From assembly GCA_964392765.1 (NCBI GenBank), contig CAYMRF010000022.1, forward strand, positions 1-20,231: a stretch of DNA of 20,231 nucleotides, given 5' to 3'. Every line of letters begins with the position of its first letter. Positions within the stretch are counted from its first letter, which is position 1. Below are positions 1 to 6,371 of this stretch, in pieces. Origin of the DNA: BTUB01 sp964392765 (GTDB lineage Bacteria > Babelota > Babeliae > Babelales > Vermiphilaceae). The notes under the pieces were generated by a model. The model saw only the letters and a list, made by a program, of their open reading frames with translations, was not told the DNA's origin and did no database searches. The translations under genes were made by a program, and so were the position numbers.

Positions 1-128
1 AATGCGTATTTTGTTTTATTTCCTAAATTCATACATAAATCCCCTATTAGTTTGTCCTTACTCTATTTTAGCATTAACGGCAATCAACAAACAATACCTT
101 AGCTCTCTTTGCATTGGCTTGCAGATAT

Positions 129-157
129 TTGCCATCGCCATTATGCTTGTATACAAT
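129..157 (+). promoter_or_regulatory. Likely sigma-70 type promoter for the Tyr-rich exported protein
   Basis: A -35-like TTGCCA (129-134) is followed after 17 bases by TACAAT (152-157), about 29 bases before the ATG at 186. The same -10 hexamer recurs in the promoters proposed for tRNA-Lys and rpmH. This is seen by eye only; the start site is not known. Confidence 0.55.
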
Positions 158-185
158 AAAAACTACGTAAATAGAGGAAAATACC

Positions 186-533
186 ATGCAATTAAAAAAA
201 ATTGTCTTCTCAGCGCTATTAGTCTTGGTTTCAGGCACTGCTTCTGCAATGCGCCCGGCAGTGACTATTAACGTTGATCGCGGTTATTATCAACCCGTTT
301 CTGTGATTCCCGTCTCCCCTTATTATCAAGCACCAGCAACTACCTATGTGCTCCCTTACTCTACAAGCTATGATTACTCATACTGGCCAACCTCGGGATA
401 CTATTATGATTATGGCTACTGGGATTACTATTATCCCAATACTCCCGCAGAAGCATTCGTAAAAGCGTGTGCCGTGACGGGAGTTTTAGCAGTGGCCTTT
501 GCGCTCATTGGCGCCATTATGAGTAGCCATTAA
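186..533 (+). CDS. Small exported Tyr-rich protein with C-terminal hydrophobic segment
   Basis: I do not recognise a family. The 115-residue product starts with a clear Sec signal peptide (lysines, a hydrophobic core, then ASA before Met22). The mature part is dominated by tyrosine: about 17 Tyr in residues 29-85, with runs such as GYYYDYGYWDYYY mixed with Pro and Ser. Residues about 88-112 form a hydrophobic Ala/Val/Leu segment that could be a membrane anchor. An AGAGGA ribosome binding site (173-178) sits at good distance from the ATG and supports this start. Low-complexity Tyr-rich exported proteins are often surface or structural proteins, but nothing here proves that role. It is monocistronic as far as can be seen. 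Confidence 0.8.
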   Translation: MQLKKIVFSALLVLVSGTASAMRPAVTINVDRGYYQPVSVIPVSPYYQAPATTYVLPYSTSYDYSYWPTSGYYYDYGYWDYYYPNTPAEAFVKACAVTGVLAVAFALIGAIMSSH

Positions 534-610
534 TTTTAAAAAGCCCTTTTTAGCCGCGATTTTTTCTATTTCTCCCCCCATAATAATAGTTTCAAATAGG
601 CAATAAACCG

Positions 611-640
611 TTGATTTTGGCCATTCTACTATGGTATTCT
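611..640 (+). promoter_or_regulatory. Possible promoter for the 699-1521 gene pair
   Basis: TTGATT (611-616) and TATTCT (635-640) are separated by 18 bases. The leader that follows holds a small hairpin, AGTCC (654-658) pairing with GGACT (666-670). A strong AGGAG ribosome binding site (688-692) precedes the ATG at 699. Confidence 0.4.
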
Positions 641-698
641 ACCCTTAAGAAGCAGTCCTACGGTTGGACTAGCCTATTTTTGCAAAAAGGAGAAAAAT

Positions 699-1004
699 AT
701 GAAGAAATTATTAGTAAGCCTTATGGCAGTGAGTATTCTCGCAACCCTTTCAGCAGTAGCTTTAGAAAAGCCTGTATTCAATTCTAAGGGTGAAATTATC
801 GATGAAGAAACCTACAGAATCGAACAATTGCTTGCCCAAACTAGAGGTTCACAACTCCCAGAATCAAGTAAAGTAGCTCAACTTAAAGCATATTTAGCTG
901 AACTTAAAGAAAAAGCTAAAACAAGATCTGCAGAACAACTTCAGAAGCTCAATCGATCAATGACTGATTTAGAAGCAGCTATTAAATCATATGGCAATAA
1001 GTAA
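699..1004 (+). CDS. Small exported helical protein, unknown function
   Basis: This is a 101-residue protein with an N-terminal signal peptide (MKKLLVSLMAVSILATLSAVA, probable cleavage after AVA). The rest is charged and strongly helical: residues 40-100 are rich in Lys, Glu, Leu and Ala with heptad-like spacing (QLKAYLAELKEKAK), so a short coiled coil is likely. No known domain is recognised. AAGGAG lies at the proper distance before the ATG. Its last 14 bases overlap the next gene in another frame, so the two are probably co-transcribed and translationally coupled. Confidence 0.8.
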   Translation: MKKLLVSLMAVSILATLSAVALEKPVFNSKGEIIDEETYRIEQLLAQTRGSQLPESSKVAQLKAYLAELKEKAKTRSAEQLQKLNRSMTDLEAAIKSYGNK

Positions 1005-1521
1005 GCGTATTGCCCTCATAATTATCGGTTGTGCATTGCAAGCCAATGCGCAACCGAGCCCTTTTGTAACCGAAACGCGCCAAGATCTTGAAATTGCCGT
1101 TAACAATTACCCGGAACGAGTGAAGGGTGGGCCAGAAGTTGAGACTATCTTGGGCAACCAAATCGTACCAGGCACTTTACCCCGCGATTTTCGAATCAAC
1201 CAACAAATTTATAACGATATAGCCGAAATCAATGGGCAGATGAACGCCATCATGCAAATGATTCTTAATATCCCAGTGCAACCTACCATTATTGATACCA
1301 TTCAACTTAATATGACCAAATTGCATCAGATGCTTACGAATACCGGCATTCGATACAACTTGACCGACGATTTTGATACGCTCAACTATCAGCTTTCTGA
1401 GATGATGCGCGAGTTGCGCAATACGCCCATAACTGCTTATTTTATGCTCTTTAAAGCCCGGCTAGAAGTTATTATGGCCGAGATTGAGAACGCCTTGAAA
1501 ACCAAGATCGTGACAACTTAA
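991..1521 (+). CDS. Exported protein of unknown function, coupled to upstream gene
   Basis: A 176-residue product overlaps the upstream gene by 14 bases. There is no obvious ribosome binding site, so translation is probably coupled. The start at 991 is supported by the signal peptide it gives (MAISKRIALIIIGCALQANA, cleavage before Gln21). The mature chain has no cysteine and no recognised motif. It looks helical in its second half, with several repeated amphipathic stretches (residues about 70-110 and 130-170). Upstream and downstream neighbours give no functional hint beyond both members of the pair being exported. Confidence 0.72.
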   Translation: MAISKRIALIIIGCALQANAQPSPFVTETRQDLEIAVNNYPERVKGGPEVETILGNQIVPGTLPRDFRINQQIYNDIAEINGQMNAIMQMILNIPVQPTIIDTIQLNMTKLHQMLTNTGIRYNLTDDFDTLNYQLSEMMRELRNTPITAYFMLFKARLEVIMAEIENALKTKIVTT

Positions 1522-1561
1522 TTGTCGTTCGTCCCAAAGAAGGCTCAAAAATAAATTTTTA

Positions 1562-1756
1562 TCCGTTCGCCCCCTTCGACTCGTTAATAACTCGCTCAGG
1601 ACGGTCGGCTAAAGTAGTCGAAGGCCTGTGGTGAGTAGCATAGCGTATCGAATCCAGAACCCCGCTAGGGGTGAGTGGAGAGGTCTTTTTTATATGAATT
1701 CAACTAGCTATTTAGGACTTCTCCATTCGCGCTGCGCGCTCCATCGAAGCGAACGG
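1562..1756 (+). repeat. Palindromic intergenic repeat, family 1 copy A (CCGTTCG ends)
   Basis: The element is bounded by CCGTTCGC (1562-1569) and its reverse complement GCGAACGG (1749-1756). Inside are further nested inverted repeats: CCTTCGACT (1573-1581) with AGTCGAAGG (1616-1624), and AACCCCGCTAGGGGT near 1658-1672. It shares GTGGTGAGTAG (1628-1638) with copy C. It shares AGGGGTGAGTGGAGAGGTC and CTCCATTCGC-GCTGCG-GCTCCATCGA with copy B read on the other strand. The element fills most of the gap between 1521 and the tsf promoter and holds no believable gene. Confidence 0.8.
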
Positions 1757-1820
1757 GTTCCTAGTATAAATCCTAACTTTAAATTCGTTTGCCCTGGCAC
1801 CTTGCTCAAAACCCCTATTT

Positions 1821-1850
1821 TTGGCACAATTATCCATGTACCTCTACGAT
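1821..1850 (+). promoter_or_regulatory. Possible promoter of tsf-pyrH-frr
   Basis: TTGGCA (1821-1826) is followed after 18 bases by TACGAT (1845-1850), 40 bases before the tsf ATG. It lies just beyond the palindromic repeat. An alternative pairing, TTGCTC (1802-1807) with CACAAT (1825-1830), is weaker. Confidence 0.4.
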
Positions 1851-1889
1851 TTTTAAAGATTTTCCCCCTTACTTATTTATTGGAGTCAC

Positions 1890-2486
1890 ATGGCAAAAAT
1901 TGATATCGCCCTGATTCAACAACTTCGTGAACGCACCGGCTTAGGCATGATGGATTGCAAAAAAGCACTTGAAGAAACCAATGGTGACATTGAAAAAGCA
2001 GTTGAGCTTTTACGTAAAAAAGGCGCTGCAGTAGCGCTTAAACGTTCAGATAAAACTACCGCTGAAGGCTTGGTACATGCTTATATTCACCCCGGCTCTC
2101 AAATCGGCGTAATGATTGAAGTTAATTGCGAAACCGATTTCGTTGCTCGCACTGAAGCTATTAAAGAATTTGCGCATAACGTTTGCATGCATATTGCTGC
2201 AATGAAGCCACTCTATATTTCAAGCGCAGATGTTGATGAAGCTTTCTTAAATAAAGAGAAAGAAATTCTCAAAGAACAATTGGCTCAATCAGGTAAAACC
2301 GGCAAAGTGCTTGATACCATTATGGAAGGCAAACTTAAAAAAATCTTTAGCGATGTTTGCTTACTCGATCAAACCTATATTAAAAATGATAAGTTCACGA
2401 TTAATCAAGTATTGCAAGAATTGATCGCGAAAACCGGCGAAAACGTTAAGATCAAAAAATTCGCTCGTTATGAAGTAGGTGCTTAG
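1890..2486 (+). CDS. tsf: Elongation factor Ts, short form
   Basis: EF-Ts is the guanine nucleotide exchange factor that recycles EF-Tu in the cytosol. The N-terminal UBA-like region is clear (residues 4-45: ALIQQLRERTGLGMMDCKKA, then EETNGDIEKAVELLRKKG). It is followed by the EF-Tu-contacting TDFVAR motif (residues 82-87). At 198 residues it is much shorter than the E. coli protein (283) and close to the compact Thermus type, with only one core dimerisation subdomain. GGAG (1882-1885) supports the start. pyrH follows after 3 bases and frr after it. rpsB, which usually lies directly upstream, is absent from this window. Confidence 0.97.
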   Translation: MAKIDIALIQQLRERTGLGMMDCKKALEETNGDIEKAVELLRKKGAAVALKRSDKTTAEGLVHAYIHPGSQIGVMIEVNCETDFVARTEAIKEFAHNVCMHIAAMKPLYISSADVDEAFLNKEKEILKEQLAQSGKTGKVLDTIMEGKLKKIFSDVCLLDQTYIKNDKFTINQVLQELIAKTGENVKIKKFARYEVGA

Positions 2487-2489
2487 TCT

Positions 2490-3197
2490 ATGACTAAAAA
2501 ACGGATCCTGCTTAAATTAACCGGCGAAGCCTTTTTATCAACACAAAATCATAATTTGAGTCCATTACTAATTAATAATGTGATTGAACAGATTAAGCAG
2601 CTTTCATCGCACTACCAATTTGGTATCGTGGTAGGTGGCGGCAACTTTTTCCGCGGCAATGAACATGGTAAAAAAATGGGAATTTCTCGTCCTGTCGGCC
2701 ATCAGATTGGTATGCTTGCAACAGTTCTGAATGGTCTTATGATGAAAGATCTTTTAGAGCAGAATGGCCTAAAGGCATCTCTTTGTTCGGCTATTACTTG
2801 CCCTGAAATTGCATCCTCAATTTCACAACAAGGGATTGAAGATGCGCTTAAACAAGATGATGTGATTGTATTTGCCGGTGGAACTGGAAATCCGTTTTTT
2901 AGCACTGATACTACTGCGGTATTGCGCGGGCTTCAGATCAATGCAGAGCAAATATGGAAAGCAAGCCATATTGATGGTGTTTATTCAGCTGATCCTAAAA
3001 CAAATACTAACGCTCAATTGCTTTCTGATCTCACTTATAAATATGCATTAGATAATCGCTTAGGGATCATGGATGCCACCGCATTCACGCTTGCATCAGA
3101 AAATAAACAGACTATCAGAGTGTTTTCTGTGTTTACCGAAAATGCATTGATTAACGCTGCGCAGAATCCTCAATTCGGCAGCACAATACACGTTTAA
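2490..3197 (+). CDS. pyrH: Uridylate kinase (UMP kinase)
   Basis: PyrH phosphorylates UMP to UDP with ATP, in pyrimidine nucleotide synthesis. The 235-residue length is normal for the amino-acid-kinase family. Visible motifs in order are KLTGEAF (residues 9-15, usually KLSGEAL), GGGNFFRG (49-56), the nucleotide/UMP-binding GGTGNPFFSTDTTA (130-143) and DGVYSADPK (162-170). It starts 3 bases after tsf and ends 16 bases before frr, so the three genes form one operon. The pairing with frr is the ancestral order in bacteria. Confidence 0.97.
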   Translation: MTKKRILLKLTGEAFLSTQNHNLSPLLINNVIEQIKQLSSHYQFGIVVGGGNFFRGNEHGKKMGISRPVGHQIGMLATVLNGLMMKDLLEQNGLKASLCSAITCPEIASSISQQGIEDALKQDDVIVFAGGTGNPFFSTDTTAVLRGLQINAEQIWKASHIDGVYSADPKTNTNAQLLSDLTYKYALDNRLGIMDATAFTLASENKQTIRVFSVFTENALINAAQNPQFGSTIHV

Positions 3198-3213
3198 AAA
3201 ATAGGATATTACT

Positions 3214-3798
3214 ATGCCTGATATTAAAATTATTGAGAATGATATTAAAAGCTTCCAAACTCCTATGGAAGCAGAGATGCAAAAAGTTATTAAGTTTTTC
3301 GAAGGCGAATTGCTTAAAATTAGAACCGGCCGTGCACACACTTCTTTAGTTGAAGATATTACGGTGATGGGTTACACCGGTCCTATGAAATTAAAGCAAG
3401 TTGCCGTATTGGCTGCACCAGAATCGCGCTTGATTACCATTCAACCCTGGGATCCTGCGATGATCGATCCAATTGAAAAAGCATTAACCACCTCTGATTT
3501 AGGCGTTACTCCCGCTAACGATGGCACCTTGATTCGCATCAATCTGCCAGAAATGAGCACCAGCCGCCGTGATGAATTGGTAAAATTGCTTCACAAAAAA
3601 GGAAATGAAGGCAAAGAGCGCGTTCGCGAAGTACGTAAAGATTTTAACAATACGTTGCGTGACCATAAAAAAGATAAAAAAATATCTGAAAACTTCTTTA
3701 GCCGTCTTGAAGACACGCTACAAAAAGTACACGATAAATTTATCGAACAAATTGATCAATTAATTCAAAAGAAAGAAAAAGATATTAAGACTGTTTAA
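3214..3798 (+). CDS. frr: Ribosome recycling factor
   Basis: RRF splits post-termination ribosomes together with EF-G. The 194-residue protein carries the hallmark KIRTGRA (residues 35-41) and the PEMSTSRRDELVKLL...GKERVREVRKDF helix region (about 115-145), both in the three-helix-bundle domain. It is slightly longer than the E. coli protein (185) because of about ten extra N-terminal residues before the usual start of homology; Met18 (PMEAEM) is therefore a conceivable internal start. The ribosome binding site AGGA (3203-3206) favours the ATG at 3214. It is the last gene of the tsf operon; palindromic repeat B begins 16 bases after its stop. Confidence 0.97.
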   Translation: MPDIKIIENDIKSFQTPMEAEMQKVIKFFEGELLKIRTGRAHTSLVEDITVMGYTGPMKLKQVAVLAAPESRLITIQPWDPAMIDPIEKALTTSDLGVTPANDGTLIRINLPEMSTSRRDELVKLLHKKGNEGKERVREVRKDFNNTLRDHKKDKKISENFFSRLEDTLQKVHDKFIEQIDQLIQKKEKDIKTV

Positions 3799-3813
3799 TA
3801 TTAATTCCATCCT

Positions 3814-3888
3814 CCGTTCGGGTCGATGGAGCGCAGCGAATGGAGACCTCTCCACTCACCCCTTACAGGGTTCTATCGAGGCGAACGG
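3814..3888 (-). repeat. Palindromic intergenic repeat, family 1 copy B (CCGTTCG ends)
   Basis: This is a compact 75-base copy bounded by CCGTTCG (3814-3820) and CGAACGG (3882-3888). The outer 17 bases of each end match as an inverted repeat with about three mismatches. Read on the minus strand it matches the inner part of copy A (AGGGGTGAGTGGAGAGGTC followed by the TCCATTCGCTGCGCTCCATCGA stretch). It lies directly after frr. Confidence 0.8.
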
Positions 3889-3910
3889 ATCTGGAAACAT
3901 ATTTAGCTCT

Positions 3911-3938
3911 TTGATCTATGCGTTTTTTTTGATACAAT
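3911..3938 (+). promoter_or_regulatory. Promoter of tRNA-Lys
   Basis: TTGATC (3911-3916), a 16-base spacer and TACAAT (3933-3938) lie 30 bases before the tRNA. A second possible -10, TATACT, is at 3942-3947. Confidence 0.55.
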
Positions 3939-3968
3939 AGCTATACTTTCAATATTTGAAAATATTTT

Positions 3969-4044
3969 GGGTTGCTAGCTCAATTGGTAGAGCAACAGAC
4001 TCTTAATCTGTGGGTTGTTGGTTCGATTCCAACGCAACCCACCA
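3969..4044 (+). tRNA. tRNA-Lys (anticodon CTT)
   Basis: The 76 bases fold as a standard cloverleaf. The acceptor stem is GGGTTGC with GCAACCC (4034-4040), the D-arm contains AGCTCAATTGGTAGAGC, and the anticodon stem ACAGA/TCTGT has loop CTCTTAA (anticodon CTT, Lys). The T-arm is GTTGG-TTCGATT-CCAAC. Discriminator A4041 and CCA 4042-4044 are encoded. The 3' acceptor strand is unusual in that it recurs as an inverted copy about 80 bases downstream. Confidence 0.96.
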
Positions 4045-4190
4045 GTCTACGCCCTTAGGGGCTACGCCTGGCGCAGTACTTTCTTTAAAGATTGACTCAA
4101 AAAGTTTCTTGATATTAATAGCGTAAGACTGGTGGGTTGTCCGCCGTAGCTTGCCAAGCCGAAAGGCCTGGATAAGCGTAGGCTGGACCT
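4035..4190 (+). repeat. tRNA-linked palindromic element, copy 1
   Basis: It begins at the 3' end of tRNA-Lys. CAACCCACCAGTCTACGC (4035-4052) is matched by the inverted GCGTAAGACTGGTGGGTTG (4121-4139) with a single-base indel. A second hairpin follows, GTCC-GCC...GCTT (from 4139) with AAGC...GGC-TGGAC (to about 4188). The second arm shares GTAGCTTGCCAAGC and TGGATAAGCG with the element after tRNA-Leu. There is no protein-coding signal. This accounts for most of the 4045-4251 gap. Confidence 0.75.
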
Positions 4191-4245
4191 GATCCGCTGG
4201 TTAATTTGAAATTATAATCATCCTTCATAACTCAACATGAAGGAT
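4189..4245 (+). promoter_or_regulatory. tRNA-Leu promoter region with perfect hairpin
   Basis: An exact TATAAT (4213-4218) has a weak upstream partner CTGATC (4189-4194, spacer 18). Directly after the -10 is a perfect inverted repeat, ATCCTTCAT (4220-4228) with ATGAAGGAT (4237-4245) and an 8-base loop. It covers the expected start site and ends 6 bases before the tRNA. Confidence 0.45.
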
Positions 4246-4251
4246 CTACCT

Positions 4252-4339
4252 GCAAGAGTGGCGAAATTGGTAGACGCACTGGACTTAGGATCCAGTTCCC
4301 TAATAAGGAGTGGAGGTTCGAGTCCTCTCTCTTGCACCA
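4252..4339 (+). tRNA. tRNA-Leu (anticodon TAG)
   Basis: This 88-base class II tRNA has acceptor stem GCAAGAG with CTCTTGC (4329-4335). The anticodon stem CTGGA/TCCAG has loop CTTAGGA (anticodon TAG, Leu). There is a long variable arm (TTCCCTAATAAGGAGT) and a T-arm GGAGG-TTCGAGT-CCTCT. CCA is encoded at 4337-4339. A second palindromic element starts at its very last base. Confidence 0.96.
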
Positions 4340-4490
4340 ACCTTCGCTCTTACGAGCTTCGGTTGGCTATCGCCAGTACAGTAATGATTAAACTTAAAAA
4401 AAGCTCAAGAGAATCAGCGAAGGTTGCCCTTCGTAGCTTGCCAAGCTGGAAGGCATGGATAAGCGAAGAATGGGCAGAAATGACTGGCAG
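4339..4490 (+). repeat. tRNA-linked palindromic element, copy 2
   Basis: AACCTTCGCT (4339-4348) pairs perfectly with AGCGAAGGTT (4416-4425). It is followed by a second hairpin, TGCCC-TTCG-TA-GCTT with AAGC-GAAGAA-TGGGCA (about 4426-4473). The layout and shared blocks (GTAGCTTGCCAAGC, TGGATAAGCG, GCCAGTAC/GCGCAGTAC) show it is related to the element after tRNA-Lys. The rest of the gap to 4665 shows no gene that I can support. Confidence 0.72.
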
Positions 4491-4665
4491 GCCAGTAGTT
4501 AAAGAATAGTCTCCTAGGGATACGCATCAACACAATGGCCATATTTGCAAACACCATAAACAACGCAAATAATAATCTAATACTAGAATACCTAGACATG
4601 TCAGATTTTGCCTTGTAAAGTACAGGCTAAGAAAAATACCATAGTATTTTGTAAGGAATTATCTC

Positions 4666-4935
4666 TTGAATAAAATATTAAAAACTATAACGGTCCTATC
4701 CTTCTTATTTCAATGCAATCTTAATGCCATGTCTCGCGAAATTTCGGATAAAGAAATACAAGAAGCTTTGGCCGCGGAAAAAGAAGCAGAAAAAGCACTC
4801 GAGCAAGCAGAAATATATCGCAAACAAGCAGCTTTTGCGCTACAACTTGCTGAATGGAAATATGTACGCCAACGCCTACAAGATCGGACAAGTAAAGAAA
4901 AGCTACAACGAGAGCAAGAAAGCAAGAACAGTTAA
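4666..4935 (+). CDS. Small exported coiled-coil protein (TTG start)
   Basis: The product is 89 residues. The TTG at 4666 is preferred over the internal ATG near 4729: an AAGGA ribosome binding site (4653-4657) is well placed, and only this start gives a full signal peptide (MNKILKTITVLSFLFQCNLNA, then Met22). The mature part is almost entirely a charged helix rich in Glu, Lys, Ala and Gln (EALAAEKEAEKALEQAEIYRKQAAFALQLAE), likely a coiled coil. No family is recognised. It stands alone between the tRNA block and tig. Confidence 0.72.
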   Translation: MNKILKTITVLSFLFQCNLNAMSREISDKEIQEALAAEKEAEKALEQAEIYRKQAAFALQLAEWKYVRQRLQDRTSKEKLQREQESKNS

Positions 4936-5061
4936 AAGTTAGAATATCTTCATTACATCGCGTCTTTCACTGCAACAAATTGTAATGGCTGGACACGGCA
5001 CGTCACGCATTGTAAAGTATGGCTAAGCAGAGCTGAGTCATATTAAAAAAGGAGCAGTACG

Positions 5062-6369
5062 ATGATGCATGCAGGTCGCAATTCTTCTCTTAATTTAGAA
5101 ATTATAACAAGTGAACCAAGTTTCTGTTCACTCTCGATAATCGTTCCGGCTGATTTAGTTGATGCATTATATCAGCAAGCAGTCATCGCACAAAAAAAAA
5201 CCACTCCCGCCTTTGGATTTCATAAACGTGAAACTCCCGCCGCTTATATTGAGCAAAATTATCAAAGCAATTTATTAGAACATATCAAAGAATTCTTGCT
5301 TAAATACCTGGTAATCGGCTTTCTTCAAAAAGAGATTCAGCAGAAAAAATTATTAATTGCAGGCCAGCCGCGATTAGTCTCGATCGATTTAAAACCGGGC
5401 AGTGATGGCGTCTTTACTTTTGAGCTTTCACTATTTCCCACCATCAGTTTTCAAGAATGGAAATATCTGCCTTTTAAAGCACCAAAGCGAAAAAATTATA
5501 AAGATCTCGATCGGCAAGTAGAAACTTTCTTGCATGAAGAGATTGGCGCCAAAGAAAAATATTCTCAAGATACCATTGCCGTCGGCGATTGGGTTAATTA
5601 CTCATTATGTTTATTAAATAATGATTCAAATCCCGTGATTGGCAATCATTGCGTGAACCTTTGGCTTAAAGTGGGCGATGAAGAACCGGATAAGCCCTTT
5701 CAAGAACTTTTTTTACGTAAAAAAAATAAAGAAAAATTCTGCAGCAACAATGCAATTTTACAAGATTATTTTACCGATGCGTTAAGCACGCAATATAATT
5801 TTGAAGTTGCAATTCATGATGTGGTACCCAATGCTTATTTTTGTCTTGATCAGTTTAAGCAGCATTTTAGAATTAAAAGCAACAAAGAGATGTATCAAAA
5901 GTTGATTGAAGTTTTTTCTTATCGTAATGATCTATCTCAACGCAGAACCATGGTTGAAGAATCATTAAAACTTCTATTTTCTAAACATAGGTTTGAGATT
6001 CCTAACCATTTAGTATTACGCCAGCAAAAGAAAGTGCTGGATGCGGTGCAATATAATCCCGATTATCACGTGTATCGCGTGCAACCTGATTTTAAAGATG
6101 CGGTGCGAGAGTTGGCTGAAAAGCAAACTCGTGAAGAGATATTTTTAGATCAGCTTGCGTATGAGGAAGGCATTGATGTTTCTCATAATGATCTTAAAAA
6201 CTACTTAAATCTCACTAAGCGGCCACGCACCAAAGAATTTATGCACTTTGATCCGCCGATGACTAAAATCCGCGGACAAGAACATCCGATGCTTAATGAA
6301 GAATTAAGTCGCGTTTGCTTACGAGAAAAAACATTAAATCATATTATTTATCATCTAACCAAGAAATAA
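5062..6369 (+). CDS. tig: Trigger factor, divergent
   Basis: Trigger factor binds ribosomal protein L23 at the exit tunnel and shields nascent chains. The 435-residue length fits the family. The N-terminal ribosome-binding domain is recognisable from AFGFHKRETPAAYIEQNY (residues 50-67), the counterpart of the usual GFRxGKxP signature, but the Arg-x-Gly-Lys part is replaced by His-Lys-Arg-Glu. A middle region (about 160-265) has the VGDWVNYSL...NF pattern of an FKBP-like domain in degenerate form. The C-terminal helical chaperone arms follow. GGAG (5051-5054) lies 7 bases from the first ATG, so 5062 is kept over the ATG at 5065. trxB follows after 2 bases. Confidence 0.88.
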   Translation: MMHAGRNSSLNLEIITSEPSFCSLSIIVPADLVDALYQQAVIAQKKTTPAFGFHKRETPAAYIEQNYQSNLLEHIKEFLLKYLVIGFLQKEIQQKKLLIAGQPRLVSIDLKPGSDGVFTFELSLFPTISFQEWKYLPFKAPKRKNYKDLDRQVETFLHEEIGAKEKYSQDTIAVGDWVNYSLCLLNNDSNPVIGNHCVNLWLKVGDEEPDKPFQELFLRKKNKEKFCSNNAILQDYFTDALSTQYNFEVAIHDVVPNAYFCLDQFKQHFRIKSNKEMYQKLIEVFSYRNDLSQRRTMVEESLKLLFSKHRFEIPNHLVLRQQKKVLDAVQYNPDYHVYRVQPDFKDAVRELAEKQTREEIFLDQLAYEEGIDVSHNDLKNYLNLTKRPRTKEFMHFDPPMTKIRGQEHPMLNEELSRVCLREKTLNHIIYHLTKK

Positions 6370-6371
6370 TT

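Noticed and set aside
2..271. An 89-residue open frame at the left edge
   Set aside because: It overlaps the well-supported 186-533 gene and its promoter, and shows no signal of its own.
537..570. Possible intrinsic terminator after the Tyr-rich gene
   Set aside because: The AAAAAG/CTTTTT pairing has almost no GC stem, and the T-run is separated from it.
1628..1903. A 91-residue open frame running into tsf
   Set aside because: It lies almost entirely in palindromic repeat A and the tsf promoter, overlaps tsf in another frame, and has no family resemblance.
4035..4490. CRISPR array or integrative-element attachment sites at the tRNA genes
   Set aside because: There are only two diverged palindromic copies, no regular direct repeats and spacers, no integrase gene nearby and no direct duplication of a tRNA 3' end; the duplicated end is inverted.
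4237..4509. A 90-residue open frame over tRNA-Leu
   Set aside because: The tRNA occupies the same DNA and the rest is the palindromic element.
4414..4599. A 61-residue minus-strand frame with a hydrophobic N-terminal part
   Set aside because: Its second half is repeat sequence and the ribosome binding site is poor. A small membrane peptide cannot be excluded but is not supported.
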